From: Leifsonia sp. ku-ls
Lineage (GTDB): Bacteria > Actinomycetota > Actinomycetes > Actinomycetales > Microbacteriaceae
Direction of reading: 5' to 3'
Assembly (NCBI GenBank): GCA_003367665.1
Contig: QKXI01000012.1
Coordinates: 60,581 to 124,580, forward strand
Length of the DNA stretch: 64,000 nucleotides
The stretch's first letter is position 1. Each line of letters opens with the position of its first letter. Shown in pieces: positions 16,422 through 26,362 of the stretch. The notes below the pieces were generated by a model, which was not told the DNA's origin, made no database searches, and worked only from the letters and a program-made list of their open reading frames with translations. The position numbers were made by a program, and so were the translations under genes.

Positions 16422-17180
16422 TCAGCTCCCGCGGATGCGGCGGGAGAGCTCGGCGGCCGCCGCGCGGACGCGGTCGGCCAGCGCATCCCACCCCTCGGGC
16501 GGGATGTTCTCCCGCGGGAAGGTGACCGCGATGCCCGCCGCAGGCCACCCCGCGTGGTCGCGCACCGAGACAGCGACGGACGCGAACCCCGGCGTCACGT
16601 CGCCGTCTTCCGTGGCGTAGCCTCGCTCGCGCGCCTCGGTGACCACGCGTCGGAGCTCCGGGTAGGAGTGCGGGCCGGAGCCGGTGCGGTCCTCGAAGGC
16701 GGCGGAGTCCGGGTACAGCGCGCGCAGCTGCTCGCGCGGCAGCGTCGCAAGCAGCGCGCGTCCGCTCGCGGTCAGGTGCGCCGGCAGCCGCACGCCGACG
16801 TCCGTCACCAGGCGCGGCCGGCGCGGCGCGCGCTCCTCCACGATGTAGACGACGTCGCGGCCGTGCAGCACCGCGACGTGCCCCGACTCCCCGATCGCAT
16901 CCACCAGGGACGCGACGATGGGACGGCCGAGGCGGCTGAGCGGCTGCTGCCGGGAGAACCCGCTGGAGAGCTCGTAGGCCGCGACGCCGAGGCCGTACCG
17001 GCGCGCCTCCGGGAAGTGCAGCACATAGCCGTGCTCGGCCAGCACGGCGAGCAGGTGGTAGACCGTGGAGCGCGGCAGGTCGAGCGCGCCGGCGATCGCC
17101 GCCGCCGGCACGGGCCCGCGCTGCGCGCCGAGGAAGCCGAGGATGCGCAGCGTGTTCTCCGCCGCCGGGACCTTGCTCAT
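16422..17180 (-). CDS. IclR-family regulator, probably of histidine utilisation
   Basis: 252 aa. Winged HTH at residues 1-65 (ENTLRILGFLGAQRGPVPAAAIAGALDLPRSTVYHLLAVLAEHGYV) and a GAF-like effector domain ending in GIAVTFPRENIP. ATG 17180 has GGAGGGTGGG upstream. It is divergent from hutH, and a palindrome in the shared promoter (17195-17212) recurs upstream of hutG; I infer that this protein binds it. The palindrome also overlaps the predicted start of its own transcript (TAGGCT -10 at 17219-17224 on the minus strand), implying autorepression. The effector may be urocanate or histidine. Confidence 0.88.
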   Translation of the reverse strand: MSKVPAAENTLRILGFLGAQRGPVPAAAIAGALDLPRSTVYHLLAVLAEHGYVLHFPEARRYGLGVAAYELSSGFSRQQPLSRLGRPIVASLVDAIGESGHVAVLHGRDVVYIVEERAPRRPRLVTDVGVRLPAHLTASGRALLATLPREQLRALYPDSAAFEDRTGSGPHSYPELRRVVTEARERGYATEDGDVTPGFASVAVSVRDHAGWPAAGIAVTFPRENIPPEGWDALADRVRAAAAELSRRIRGS

Positions 17181-17194
17181 CCCACCCTCCCCTC

Positions 17195-17212
17195 TGTCTG
17201 GGATACCGGACA
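17195..17212. promoter_or_regulatory. Palindromic operator in the iclR-hutH intergenic region
   Basis: TGTCTGGGATACCGGACA is an imperfect palindrome centred about 62 nt before hutH and 23 nt before iclR. A close copy lies 64 nt before hutG. Probable IclR site: activator-type position for hutH, overlapping the iclR transcription start. Confidence 0.65.
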
Positions 17213-17265
17213 CCGAGCAGCCTAGCGCCGGTCCGCAGAGAGTCGCCCGGCGCGATGATCGGTGC

Positions 17266-18807
17266 ATGCTCCAGACCCAGACCACCACCGTGACCGTCGG
17301 CGCCGGCCCGCTCGCCGTCGACGAGGTCGTCGCCGTCGCCCGGCACGCCGCGCACGTCGAGCTCGACCCGTCCGCGCTCGACGGCGTCGCCGCCTCGCGG
17401 GCCGTCGTCGAGGCCCTGGCCGACGACACCGAGCCGCACTACGGCATCTCCACCGGCTTCGGCGCGCTCGCCACCACGTTCATCCCCGGCGACCGCCGGG
17501 CGCAGCTGCAGGCGAGCCTGGTCCGCTCCCACGCCGCCGGCTCCGGCCCGGAGGTCGAGGAGGAGGTCGTGCGTGCGCTCATGCTGCTGCGCCTCTCCAC
17601 CCTGATGACCGGTCGCACCGGAGCCCGGCCGCAGACCGTCGAGACCTACGCGGCGCTCCTCAACGCCGGCATCACGCCGGTCGTGCGCGAGTACGGCTCG
17701 CTCGGCTGCTCCGGCGACCTCGCGCCGCTCGCCCATTGCGCCCTCGCGGCGATGGGCGAGGGCCGCGTCCGCGTCGGCGGCGAGCTGCGCGACGCCGGCG
17801 ACGCGCTGGCCGAGGCCGGCATCCGACCGGTCGTGCTGGCCGAGAAGGAGGGCCTCGCGCTCATCAACGGCACCGACGGGATGCTCGGGATGCTCGCCCT
17901 CGCCATCCACGACCTCCACGGGCTGCTCACCGACGCCGACATCGCCGCCGCGATGAGTGTGGAGGCCCTGCTCGGCACCGACGCCGTGTTCGCGGACGAC
18001 CTGCAGCGGCTGCGGCCGCAGGCCGGGCAGTCCGTGTCTGCCGCGAACCTGCGGTCGATGCTCGCCGGATCGCCGATCGTCGCCAGCCACAAGGGACCGG
18101 AGTGCACGCGCGTCCAGGACGCGTACTCGCTCCGCTGCTCGCCGCAGGTGCACGGCGCCGCGCGCGACACCCTCGCGCATGCCGAGCTGGTCGCGGGACG
18201 CGAGCTCGCCTCCGCGGTCGACAACCCGGTCCTCACGCTCGACGGGCGGGTGGAGTCGAACGGCAACTTCCACGGCGCGCCCGTCGCGTACGTGCTCGAC
18301 TTCCTCGCCATCGCGGTGGCCGACGTCGCCAGCATGTCGGAACGGCGCACCGACCGGTTCCTCGACCCGGCGCGCAACCAGGGGCTGCCGCCGTTCCTCG
18401 CGCACGAGGTCGGGGTCGACTCCGGGCTGATGATCGCCCAGTACACGGCGGCCGGCATCGTCTCGGAGCTGAAGCGGCTGGCCGCGCCGGCGTCGGTGGA
18501 CAGCATCCCGTCGTCGGCCATGCAGGAGGACCACGTGTCGATGGGCTGGGCGGCCGCCCGCAAGCTGCGCCGCGCGATCGACGGACTCGCCCGCGTGATC
18601 GCGATCGAGGTGATGACCGCCGCCCGCGCCGCCGACCTGCGCGCCCCGCTGCTCCCGGGCCCGCGCACCGGCGCCGTCATCGCCGCGTTGCGCACCGCCG
18701 TCCCCGGCCCCGGACCCGACCGCCACCTCTCCCCCGAGATCGAGGCCGCGCACGCCCTGGTCGCCTCCGGCGCCCTCCGCGCCGCCGCCGACCTCCCCCA
18801 CCCCTGA
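17266..18807 (+). CDS. hutH: Histidine ammonia-lyase
   Basis: 513 aa. Deaminates L-histidine to urocanate, first step of the Hut pathway. The motif [14 protein letters not shown] at about residues 144-157 forms the MIO electrophile; here the triad is Cys-Ser-Gly instead of the more common Ala-Ser-Gly, still compatible with MIO formation. YGISTGFG, the MMIAQYTA-type stretch (here LMIAQYTA) and QEDHVSMG are further signatures. ATG 17266 follows GATGAT by 6 nt with no ribosome site, so the transcript may be leaderless. hutU starts 53 nt downstream. Confidence 0.96.
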   Translation: MLQTQTTTVTVGAGPLAVDEVVAVARHAAHVELDPSALDGVAASRAVVEALADDTEPHYGISTGFGALATTFIPGDRRAQLQASLVRSHAAGSGPEVEEEVVRALMLLRLSTLMTGRTGARPQTVETYAALLNAGITPVVREYGSLGCSGDLAPLAHCALAAMGEGRVRVGGELRDAGDALAEAGIRPVVLAEKEGLALINGTDGMLGMLALAIHDLHGLLTDADIAAAMSVEALLGTDAVFADDLQRLRPQAGQSVSAANLRSMLAGSPIVASHKGPECTRVQDAYSLRCSPQVHGAARDTLAHAELVAGRELASAVDNPVLTLDGRVESNGNFHGAPVAYVLDFLAIAVADVASMSERRTDRFLDPARNQGLPPFLAHEVGVDSGLMIAQYTAAGIVSELKRLAAPASVDSIPSSAMQEDHVSMGWAAARKLRRAIDGLARVIAIEVMTAARAADLRAPLLPGPRTGAVIAALRTAVPGPGPDRHLSPEIEAAHALVASGALRAAADLPHP

Positions 18808-18860
18808 CCCCAGCCCTCGGCTCCGGAGCTGTCGGCGTCGAACGAAAGGACACGAGAACG

Positions 18861-20527
<1,667 letters not shown>

Positions 20528-20531
<4 letters not shown>

Positions 20532-21691
20532 GCGCGCTGCTGGTCACGGGCATCGGCGAGCTGGTCACGTTCGACCCGGCGCACCCGGGGCCTGACGGGA
20601 TCCTGCACGACGCCGCGCTGCTCGCGGTGGACGGCCGCGTGACCTGGACGGGACCGGCCTCCTCCGCGCCGCGCGAGGACGCGGACGAGGTCGTCGAGGT
20701 CGACGGCGCGGCCGTGATCCCCGGCTTCGTGGACGCGCACACGCACCTCGTCTTCGGCGGCGACCGGGCCGACGAGTTCGCGGCCCGCATGGCCGGGCGG
20801 CCGTATACGGCGGGCGGCATACGGTCGACCGTCGCGGCGACGCGGGCGGCGACGGACGACGAATTGCGGCGACGGCTCGCCCGATTCGTGGCCGAACTGC
20901 AGGCTCAGGGCACCACGACGTTCGAGGTGAAGAGCGGCTACGGGCTGACGGTCGAGGACGAGGAGCGGCTGCTGCGCCTGGCGCGGGAGGTGACCGAGGA
21001 GACGACATTCCTCGGGGCGCATGTGGTTCCTCCGGAGTTCGCGGGCGACGCCGAGGCGTACGTCGACCTGGTGGTGGGGCCCATGCTCGACGCGTGCGCC
21101 CCGTACGCACGCTGGATCGACGTGTTCTGCGAGACCGGGGCCTTCACGGTCGAGCAGTCCCGTCGCATCCTGAGCGCGGGAGCCGCTCGCGGCCTCGGCG
21201 TTCGCGTGCACGCGTCGCAGCTCGGCCCCGGCGAGGGCGTGGCCCTGGCGGTCGAGCTGGACGCCGCGAGCGTCGACCACTGCACCTACCTGACCGACGA
21301 CGACGTCGAGCGGCTCGCCGCCTCGAACACGGTGGCCGGCCTCCTGCCGGGCGTGGAGTTCTCCACGCGGCACCCGTACCCGTCCGGCCGCCGGCTGCTG
21401 GATGCCGGCGTGACCATCGCGCTCGCCAGCGATTGCAACCCCGGGTCGTCGTTCACGTCCTCGATGCCGTTCTGCATCGCGCTGGCGGTGCGCGAGATGG
21501 GGCTGACGCCGACGGAGGCGCTGCGGGCCGCGACGCTGGGGGGCGCCGCGGCGCTCCGGCGCGACGACGTCGGCCACCTCCGCCCCGGCGCCCGGGCCGA
21601 CCTCGCGATCCTCGACGCCCCCAGCCACCTCCACCTCGCCTACCGCCCCGGCGTCCCCCTCGTCACCCGCACCTTCCACTCCCGCGCCTGA
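20528..21691 (+). CDS. hutI: Imidazolonepropionase
   Basis: 387 aa amidohydrolase that opens the imidazolone ring to give N-formimino-L-glutamate. The metal-binding HxH is in [17 protein letters not shown] (near residues 72-74); the typical YTAGGI, EVKSGYG and DCNPGSS segments follow. GTG 20528 overlaps the hutU stop. The gene ends at the long hairpin shared with convergent hutG. Confidence 0.96.
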
Positions 21692-21696
21692 CCCAC

Positions 21697-21769
21697 CCCA
21701 CCATCGCTTCCTCACTTAATCCGCGATTCGAGCATCGAGACGCGGATTAAGTGAGGAAGCGATAGTGGG
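21697..21769. terminator. Long hairpin between hutI and hutG
   Basis: 29-bp arms (21697-21725 and 21741-21769) with a single mismatch and a 15-nt loop; weaker pairing extends into both stop codons. Right-arm core CGGATTAAGTGAGGAA is identical to the hairpin at 58794-58856. Probable bidirectional terminator. Confidence 0.85.
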
Positions 21770-21775
21770 GTGGGG

Positions 21776-22672
21776 TCAGCGCAGGGCGAGGCCGGCGGCG
21801 GACTCGAGGACGAGGAGGGCGGCGAGGCGGACGGTGCGCTGGTCGGGGGTGTCGGCGGTGGCGTCGACCTCGGCGATGTCGATCGAACGCACCAGCGGGG
21901 ACGCGGCGGCGAGGCGCGCGAAGCGGCGCAGCTCCCATGCGGCCAGGCCGCCGGGCACCGACGCAGGGCAGCCGGGGGCGACCGAGCGGTCGCACACGTC
22001 GACGTCGAGGTCGACGTGCACCGGGCCGCCGCCCGCCCCCGCGATCTCAAGCGCCTCCGCCATCACGTCGTCGATCGGACGGGCGTGAAGCTCGTCGCGC
22101 GTCACGACCGTGATGCCGTGATCCGCGGCGCGGCGGGCGTACGCGGCCGAGTTGGCGAAGTCGGCGATGCCGATCTGCACCACCCTCCTCCCGTCGAGTC
22201 CGGCCTCCAGGAGTTCGCGCACCGGCGAGCCGTTCGAGCGGCCGTCGCGGAGGTCGTGGTGCGCGTCGAGCGTGATCAGCCCCGCCTGCGGCAGCGCCGC
22301 TCCCGCCGCTCCCAGCGCGGCAGGAACGGTGAGGCTGTTGTCGCCGCCGACCGCGACCGTGAGACGCGAGGCGGCGACGGCCGCGGCGACGGCGGCGCGC
22401 GCCCGCTCCCGGCCCTCCGGACCGTCTGGCGACTCCACGTCGCCCGCGTCGGCGAAGCGCAGCGACTCCACGTCCAGCCCGGGAGCGAACGTGGAGTACC
22501 GCCGCAGTGCGTGGCGCACCGCCGCCGGCGTCGCGTCCGCACCGGTGGGCGACAGTGAGGTCCGATGCGTCGGGATCCCGAGCAGTGCGAGGTCCGCGCC
22601 CTCCGGCCCGAGGGGCGGCCAGCCCCCGGCGCGCGGCCACAGCGGGTCGACGGACAGCACCTGCTCGCTCAT
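21776..22672 (-). CDS. hutG: Formimidoylglutamase (arginase/ureohydrolase family)
   Basis: 298 aa. Mn-dependent hydrolysis of N-formimino-glutamate to glutamate and formamide, closing the pathway. Metal-site motifs: GGDNS at 109-113, DAHHD at 136-140, DLDVDVCD near 221-228 and a late EVD. The usual His of GGDHS is Asn112; I recall formiminoglutamases that share this change. ATG 22672 is preceded by TAGGGT-N7, so it may be leaderless. It converges on hutI rather than sitting in that operon, but carries the same upstream palindrome, indicating co-regulation by the IclR protein. Confidence 0.92.
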   Translation of the reverse strand: MSEQVLSVDPLWPRAGGWPPLGPEGADLALLGIPTHRTSLSPTGADATPAAVRHALRRYSTFAPGLDVESLRFADAGDVESPDGPEGRERARAAVAAAVAASRLTVAVGGDNSLTVPAALGAAGAALPQAGLITLDAHHDLRDGRSNGSPVRELLEAGLDGRRVVQIGIADFANSAAYARRAADHGITVVTRDELHARPIDDVMAEALEIAGAGGGPVHVDLDVDVCDRSVAPGCPASVPGGLAAWELRRFARLAAASPLVRSIDIAEVDATADTPDQRTVRLAALLVLESAAGLALR

Positions 22673-22679
22673 ACCCGCG

Positions 22680-22685
22680 ACCCTA
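22680..22685 (-). promoter_or_regulatory. -10 box of hutG
   Basis: TAGGGT on the minus strand, 7 nt before ATG 22672; probable leaderless start. Confidence 0.55.
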
Positions 22686-22701
22686 GCCGCGCGGGTCGCT
22701 G

Positions 22702-22729
22702 CGGCGGACCGGTGCGAGCCGGTCCGCCG
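22702..22729 (-). terminator. Hairpin after the RND transporter gene
   Basis: Perfect 11-bp arms (CGGCGGACCGG and complement) around a 6-nt loop, 17 nt downstream of the RND stop. It directly abuts the hutG palindrome and separates the two same-strand transcripts. Confidence 0.65.
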
Positions 22730-22744
22730 TCTGGGATCCCGGAC
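22729..22744. promoter_or_regulatory. Palindromic operator upstream of hutG
   Basis: GTCTGGGATCCCGGAC, palindromic except for one base pair. Matches 17195-17212 apart from the centre. It is centred about 64 nt upstream of the hutG start, as in hutH. Confidence 0.65.
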
Positions 22745-22745
22745 G

Positions 22746-25700
22746 TCAGACCTGCGAGCCTCCCGCCGGCCGCGGGAACAGCGGCGGCTCGGGCGTCGCA
22801 GTGTTGGCGACCGCCCCGACCTCTTCCGGCACGTCGTCCTCCGCGTGCGCCGCGGGAGCGGGCGTCCCGCCCTGCGGTCCGTCGCCGTCCCCGTCGCCGC
22901 CCGGTCCCCGGCCGCCGGGGCCGTCCCCGTCGCCGCCGGCCCGCGCCGCCTTCTTCGCCGTCCTGCGCTCGCGGCGTCCGATGACCAGGTTGTACAGCGT
23001 CGGCAGCACCACCAGGGTCAACACCGTCGAGGAGATCAGACCGCCGATCACGACGATGGCGAGGGGCTGGGAGATGAAACCACCATGGCCGGTCAACCCG
23101 ATCGCCATCGGCGTCAGGGCCGCGATCGTGGCAAGGGCCGTCATCAGGATCGGCCGGAGTCGCCGGGACGCGCCGTGCGCCACCGCGTCCGCCACGCTAA
23201 GCCCGCGACGCCGGTACTGGTTGACCAGGTCGATGAGCACGATGGCGTTCGTGACCACGATGCCGACGAGCATCAGCAGGCCGATCATCGAGGCGACGCC
23301 CAGCGGGATGCCGGAGGCGATCTGCAGCAGGATCGCACCGGTCGCCGCGAAGGGCACGGACACCAGCAGCAGGATGGGCTGCAGCAGCGAGCGGAACGTC
23401 GCCACCATCACGATGTAGACGATGAGGATGGCCGCGAGCAGCGCGATCAGCAGCTGGCTGAACGCGTCCGACTGGCTGGCCGTGACCCCGCCGACCTTCG
23501 CGGTCGCTCCACTGGGCAGGTCGGCCGCCTTGAGGCTCGCCGCGACGTCCGCGTTCGCCGTCGTCAGGTTGTCGGTCGCCGGGGTCGCGGTCACGCTCGC
23601 CGTGCGCAGACCACGCTCGGTGGTGACCGTCGACGGCCCCTTCACCTCCTGCACCGAGGCGAGCGTGTCGAGCGGCACGACACCGCGGGCGGTGGGGATG
23701 CCCAGCTGCGAGAGCCCCTCGACGGTGGTCGGGGGGTTCTCCGACTGGAGGTAGATCTTCAGCGTCGTGTTGTCGATCGCCACCGAGCCGGCCTGGGTCG
23801 GCTGCATGGCCTGCGAGACGAGCGTGCCGACGGCGACCTCGCTGAGTCCGGCCGCGGCGGCCTTCTCGCGGTCGACCTCCACCGCGACGTACGGCAGTGA
23901 GGCGCTGAGGTTGTCGGTGACCTGCTTGAGCGACGACTTCTTCTGCAGCTGCGCCACGACCGCGTCGGTCGCCTTCTGCAGGTCGGCGTCGTTGCTGGCC
24001 GTCACATCCACCTGGATGTCGGTCGAGCCGCCGAACCCGGACGACGCCGACAGGGTGATCTCGCCCTGGCCCTTGATCGCGGCCAGCTCGTCCTGGATGG
24101 TGTTCTGCAACTTCTCCTGGTCGGCGTTCTGGTCGGTCGTGATGGAGAAGGTGGTGCCACCGCCGCCGCCGGTGAACGCGTCGCGCAGCGACGAGCCGCT
24201 GGAGCCGATGGAGACCTGCACGGTCTTCACGCCGTCCGTGTCGAGCAGCTTCTTCTCGACCACCTTCGCCGCGTCGTCCTTGGCCTGGAGGCTCGCCCCC
24301 GGCTCGAGCGTCTGCGTCACCGTCAGGGAGTTCTGCCCGCTGGAGCCGAGGAAGTTGGTCTTCACGAACGGCAGCGCCGCGAACGTCAGCACGAGCACGA
24401 AGACCGCCGCGAGGATGGTCAGCCAGGAGTGCCGGAGGGTCCAGCGGATGATCGGCAGGTAGCCCTTCTGCAGCCGCGACGGGTGCTCCAGCTCGTCGAC
24501 GCCGGAGGCGGTCGCCTCGTCGACCGAGAGCTGCGACGCCTCGACCTGCTCTCCGCCCTCGTGCTTGTGGGCCTTCGGCGCGCGGAGGAACCAGTACGCC
24601 AGCACCGGCACGATCGTCAACGCGACGAGCAGCGACGACAGCAGGGCGATCGTCACGGTGAGTGCGAACGGCCGGAACAGCTCGCCGGTGACGTCCCCGA
24701 CGAACGCCAGCGGGAGGAAGACGGCGACGGTCGTGATGGTGGACGCGGTGATCGCGCCCGCCACCTCGCGCACCGCGCGCACGATCGTCACCGCGCGGTC
24801 GGCTCCCGGCACGAGCTGCCGTTTGATGTTCTCGATGACCACGATGGAGTCGTCGACGACGCGGCCGATCGCGATGGTCAGCGCGCCGAGCGTGATGATG
24901 TTCAGCGTGTAGCCGGTCGCCCACATCACGATGAAGGTGATGAGCACGCTGGTCGGGATGGAGATGGCCGTCACGAGCGTGGAGCGGATCGACAGCAGGA
25001 ACACCAGGATGACGATGACCGCCATCACGAGGCCCAGCAGGCCCTCCTCGGCGAGCGAGTTGATCGACTGCGTGATGAACGGCGCCTGGTCGAAGACGAC
25101 GGTGATCTTCACGCCGGAGCCGAGCTTCTTCTCCAGGTCCGGGACGAGGCCGGTCACCGCGTGCGAGACGGCGACGGTGTTGGCCGAGGGCAGCTTGGTG
25201 ACGGCGACGGTCAGCGCCGGCTTGCCGTCGACGCGGGAGAGCGAGGTGATCGGGTCGTCGGTCTCGGCGACGGTCGCGACGGCGCCGATGGTGGTCGGGG
25301 ACGCGGGCACGGTGGCCGCGAGGGCGGCGGACCCGGCGCCGGCGGTGCCTGCTGCGGAGCCCCCGGTGGCCGCACCGCCCGCGGCAGAGCCGCCGGCCGC
25401 CGAGCCTCCCGCCGCCGCGCCGCCGGCCGAACCGGAACCTCCGGCCGGCGAGCCTCCGGCCGCGCCGGAACCACCGCCCGCTGCCCCGCCGGTCCCGATC
25501 AGCGGCAGCGCGGCGATGTCCTCCACCGACCCGAGCTGCTTGCCCGACTGGATGGACAGCGTCGAGCCGTTCTGGGTGATGTCGCCGCCCGGGATGAGCA
25601 CGCCGTTCTGCTGCAGCGCGTCCTTGATCGCGGACGACGAGAGGCCCGCCGCCGCCAGCTTCGCCGGGTCCGGCGTGATCGTGATGCGGAGACCCACCTC

Positions 25701-26231
25701 GCCGACGAGCTGGGCGTCGTTCACGCCCGTGACGTTCTTGATGTCCGGCAGCATCAGCTTGGTGATGTCGTCGCCGAGCGCACGCTGGTCGGCGCCGCCG
25801 GTGACGGCGAGCTGGATGACGGGCAGGTCGTCGATGCTCCCGGACAGCACCTGCGGCTCGACGCCGGAGGGCAGGGTCGACTTGATGCGGTTGATCGCCT
25901 GGTCGATCTTCTGCTCCGCGGTGGCCAGATCCGTGCCGTAGGTGAACTTCGCGGTGATGATCGACTGGTTGGTGCTGCTGACCGCGGAGGTGCTGTCGAG
26001 GTCGGGCACGCCCTGGATCGCCGCCTCGACCGGCGTGCTCACGTCGTGGTTCACGACCTCCGGAGACGCGCCGGGGTAGCTGGAGAGCACGACCAGCTGC
26101 GGGAAGGAGATCGACGGTGCGAGCTCCTGCTTCAGGTTGGTGAGCGCGAGGCCGCCGAAGAACGCGGCGACGATCGTGACGAGCGCGATCAGGGCGCGGT
26201 TCTTCATGCTGAGGACGGCGAGGTTGTGCAC
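22746..26231 (-). CDS. RND-family efflux transporter (AcrB/SwrC type)
   Basis: 1161 aa. MKNRALIALVTIVAAFFGG is TM1, followed by a large extracytoplasmic loop starting PSISFPQLVVLSSYPGASPEVV; TM2-6, a second loop and the final TM bundle (GIVVTNAIVLIDLVNQYRRRG) repeat the pattern. Proton-driven export of drugs, lipids or peptides. I chose GTG 26231, with GAGGGGA upstream, over an in-frame start 17 codons earlier. Residues about 247-303, inside the first loop, form an almost pure Gly/Ala/Ser/Pro segment unusual for the family. No adaptor gene is adjacent. Probably monocistronic. Confidence 0.92.
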   Translation of the reverse strand: MHNLAVLSMKNRALIALVTIVAAFFGGLALTNLKQELAPSISFPQLVVLSSYPGASPEVVNHDVSTPVEAAIQGVPDLDSTSAVSSTNQSIITAKFTYGTDLATAEQKIDQAINRIKSTLPSGVEPQVLSGSIDDLPVIQLAVTGGADQRALGDDITKLMLPDIKNVTGVNDAQLVGEVGLRITITPDPAKLAAAGLSSSAIKDALQQNGVLIPGGDITQNGSTLSIQSGKQLGSVEDIAALPLIGTGGAAGGGSGAAGGSPAGGSGSAGGAAAGGSAAGGSAAGGAATGGSAAGTAGAGSAALAATVPASPTTIGAVATVAETDDPITSLSRVDGKPALTVAVTKLPSANTVAVSHAVTGLVPDLEKKLGSGVKITVVFDQAPFITQSINSLAEEGLLGLVMAVIVILVFLLSIRSTLVTAISIPTSVLITFIVMWATGYTLNIITLGALTIAIGRVVDDSIVVIENIKRQLVPGADRAVTIVRAVREVAGAITASTITTVAVFLPLAFVGDVTGELFRPFALTVTIALLSSLLVALTIVPVLAYWFLRAPKAHKHEGGEQVEASQLSVDEATASGVDELEHPSRLQKGYLPIIRWTLRHSWLTILAAVFVLVLTFAALPFVKTNFLGSSGQNSLTVTQTLEPGASLQAKDDAAKVVEKKLLDTDGVKTVQVSIGSSGSSLRDAFTGGGGGTTFSITTDQNADQEKLQNTIQDELAAIKGQGEITLSASSGFGGSTDIQVDVTASNDADLQKATDAVVAQLQKKSSLKQVTDNLSASLPYVAVEVDREKAAAAGLSEVAVGTLVSQAMQPTQAGSVAIDNTTLKIYLQSENPPTTVEGLSQLGIPTARGVVPLDTLASVQEVKGPSTVTTERGLRTASVTATPATDNLTTANADVAASLKAADLPSGATAKVGGVTASQSDAFSQLLIALLAAILIVYIVMVATFRSLLQPILLLVSVPFAATGAILLQIASGIPLGVASMIGLLMLVGIVVTNAIVLIDLVNQYRRRGLSVADAVAHGASRRLRPILMTALATIAALTPMAIGLTGHGGFISQPLAIVVIGGLISSTVLTLVVLPTLYNLVIGRRERRTAKKAARAGGDGDGPGGRGPGGDGDGDGPQGGTPAPAAHAEDDVPEEVGAVANTATPEPPLFPRPAGGSQV

Positions 26232-26362
26232 GGGATTTCCCCTCGAGGGCGGGTTGCAGGGCGCGCGGCGACGGTGACGCACCGAAAGTATGTCAGGGCG
26301 TCATGGGCGGTTTCTTCATGCCGTGGTACGACTTCCGCGTACTCCCCCGGGAGTCCCCGGTC

